Part shown: positions 5,495 through 6,633 of the stretch, piece by piece
Layout of the letters: every line of letters begins with the position of its first letter
Numbering within the stretch: position 1 is the first letter of the stretch
DNA from: Gammaproteobacteria bacterium
Lineage (GTDB): Bacteria > Pseudomonadota > Gammaproteobacteria > GCF-002020875
Direction of reading: 5' to 3'
Length of the DNA: 6,633 bases
NCBI GenBank assembly: GCA_018671205.1
Contig: JABHIC010000014.1
Coordinates: 1 to 6,633, forward strand
Notes under the pieces: generated by a model
Told to the model about the DNA's origin: nothing
What the model saw: only the letters and a program-made list of their open reading frames with translations
The model's database searches: none
Made by a program: the position numbers and the translations under genes

Positions 5495-6633
5495 TTAGCC
5501 GTTTGCACGCTCTTCGAGCATCACCACGGCTGGCAGTTTTTTCCCTTCCAGGAACTCCAGAAACGCACCACCGCCCGTAGAGATGTAAGAGACCTGATCC
5601 GAGATGCCATATTTATCGACCGCAGCCAGGGTATCGCCCCCGCCTGCAATGGAAAATGCGGAGGATTCAGCGATTGCCTCCCCCAGATTCCGGGTACCCT
5701 CACCAAACTGATCAAACTCGAACACACCGACCGGCCCGTTCCAGACTACGGTACCCGCTGCTTTCATCATCTCTGCAAAACGGGCGGTGGTCTCTGGGCC
5801 AATATCAAAAATCATATCCTCATCAGTAACGTCCTCTACCCGCTTCACGGTGGCTACTGCAGTGTCGGAAAACTCACTGCCCACCACTACATCGGTTGGC
5901 ACAGGAATCTCTCCCCCCTTCGCCCTGGCAGCCTCCATCAGGCGCTTTGCCTCAGAAATAAGATCTTCTTCAACCAGAGACTTACCCACATTGTGGCCCG
6001 CTGCGGCAATAAAGGTGTTGGCAATGCCACCACCGGGAATCAGCTGATCGACCACACTGGAGAGGGACTCCAACACGGTTAGCTTGGTTGAAACTTTAGA
6101 GCCTCCCACAATGGCAGCCATTGGACGTGCCGGATTATCCAGCGCCTTACCCAGCGCATCCAGCTCACCGGCCAGCAGTGGTCCGGCACAAGCTACCGGT
6201 GCGCTCTTGGCCACCCCGTGAGTGGAGGCCTGTGCACGGTGTGCGGTACCAAAAGCATCCATCACATAAATATCACAGAGTGATGCGTAGCTTGCTGAAA
6301 GATCATCCGCATTTTTCTTTTCACCCACATTGAAACGGACATTCTCCAGCAACACAACATCACCACTCTCCAGTGAAGGGGCATGGTCAAGATAGTCTGC
6401 AACCAGTGCCACCTCTTTACCTAGTGCTTCGGTCAGATAATCGGCAACCGGTTTCAGTGAGAACTCATCCGCAGGTTCGCCCTCGGTTGGGCGACCCAGG
6501 TGAGACATCAACATCACTTGAGCCCCCGCCTTGATGCAGTGCTCGATGGTCGGCAGAGAGGCTTGAATACGTTTGGCACTGCTCACCTTGCCATCCTTGA
6601 TCGGTACATTGAGATCCTGACGGATCAGTACAC
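5495..6633 (-). CDS. pgk: Phosphoglycerate kinase, 5' end beyond the window
   Basis: The reading frame enters at the right edge and gives 378 residues beginning VLIRQDLNVPIKDGK, so about 15 N-terminal residues are missing compared with the usual 390 or so. The GTG at 6586 is an internal valine, not the start. The enzyme transfers phosphate between 1,3-bisphosphoglycerate and ADP, in glycolysis or, in reverse, in the Calvin cycle and gluconeogenesis. Visible motifs, in partial numbering: substrate-binding DLNVP (6-10), SHLGRP (43-48), LLENVRF (94-100), MDAFGTAHR (124-132), nucleotide-domain IVGGSKVSTK (174-183), IPGGGIANTF (198-207), WNGPVGVFE (297-305), and phosphate-binding AGGGDT (329-334) with STGGGAFLEFLEGK (351-364). 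All expected catalytic blocks are intact. It is followed by pyk after 40 bp in the same direction. In related bacteria gap and tkt commonly lie upstream, which would be outside this window. Confidence 0.97.
   Translation of the reverse strand, partial: VLIRQDLNVPIKDGKVSSAKRIQASLPTIEHCIKAGAQVMLMSHLGRPTEGEPADEFSLKPVADYLTEALGKEVALVADYLDHAPSLESGDVVLLENVRFNVGEKKNADDLSASYASLCDIYVMDAFGTAHRAQASTHGVAKSAPVACAGPLLAGELDALGKALDNPARPMAAIVGGSKVSTKLTVLESLSSVVDQLIPGGGIANTFIAAAGHNVGKSLVEEDLISEAKRLMEAARAKGGEIPVPTDVVVGSEFSDTAVATVKRVEDVTDEDMIFDIGPETTARFAEMMKAAGTVVWNGPVGVFEFDQFGEGTRNLGEAIAESSAFSIAGGGDTLAAVDKYGISDQVSYISTGGGAFLEFLEGKKLPAVVMLEERANG

Noticed and set aside
5455..5508. Longer pyk start (GTG at 5508)
   Set aside because: It overlaps the end of pgk, adds 18 residues not seen before the normal pyruvate kinase opening, and reads through the C-rich spacer. 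ATG 5454 is preferred.
3961..6333. Plus-strand open frames opposite pyk and pgk (for example 5411-6082)
   Set aside because: They mirror highly conserved enzyme genes. The 223-residue frame at 5411-6082 is a long shadow with no domain and crosses two genes and their spacer.
6584..6586. GTG at 6586 as the pgk start
   Set aside because: The frame stays open to the window edge and encodes the conserved VLIRQDLNVPIKDGK segment, so this codon is an internal valine.

Overview
The window looks like chromosomal DNA of a gammaproteobacterium. The clues are type IV pilus minor prepilins of the PilV/PilW kind, a class II fructose-bisphosphate aldolase of the Calvin-cycle subtype, a PykA-like pyruvate kinase with the LQGPKIR signature, and a pgk with the RQDLNVP start. 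A CO2-fixing organism such as a sulfur oxidiser or a symbiont of that kind would fit, but that is inference from one aldolase subtype and from cluster order. No RuBisCO or sulfur gene is in view. No tRNA, rRNA, CRISPR array, insertion sequence or phage gene was seen.

Region 1 (1-1609, minus strand) is a transport-like operon read right to left. It holds two tandem paralogous DUF1538 membrane proteins (1609-875 and 873-94, one base apart). After them come the first 17 codons of a P-II family signalling protein (51-1), cut by the window edge. The layout suggests a two-subunit membrane transporter with a dedicated P-II regulator.

Region 2 (1612-2774, plus strand) is a compact pair of minor prepilin genes, pilV and pilW, which overlap by ATGA. 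The pilV start lies only 2 bp from the divergent DUF1538 start, so each gene's promoter must lie inside the other's coding sequence. A plausible extended -10 promoter for the DUF1538 operon sits inside the pilV leader and would give an almost leaderless transcript. A strong bidirectional terminator at 2792-2823 separates pilW from the convergent aldolase gene.

Region 3 (2843-6633, minus strand) is a central-carbon cluster in the order pgk (partial, entering from the right edge), pyk, fba. Phosphoglycerate kinase and aldolase serve glycolysis, gluconeogenesis and the Calvin cycle, while pyruvate kinase drains phosphoenolpyruvate to pyruvate. Such clusters often have gap and tkt upstream of pgk, which would be beyond the right edge. 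The two intergenic gaps are 40 bp (pgk-pyk) and 125 bp (pyk-fba). The second is long enough to hold a separate promoter or an attenuator for fba.
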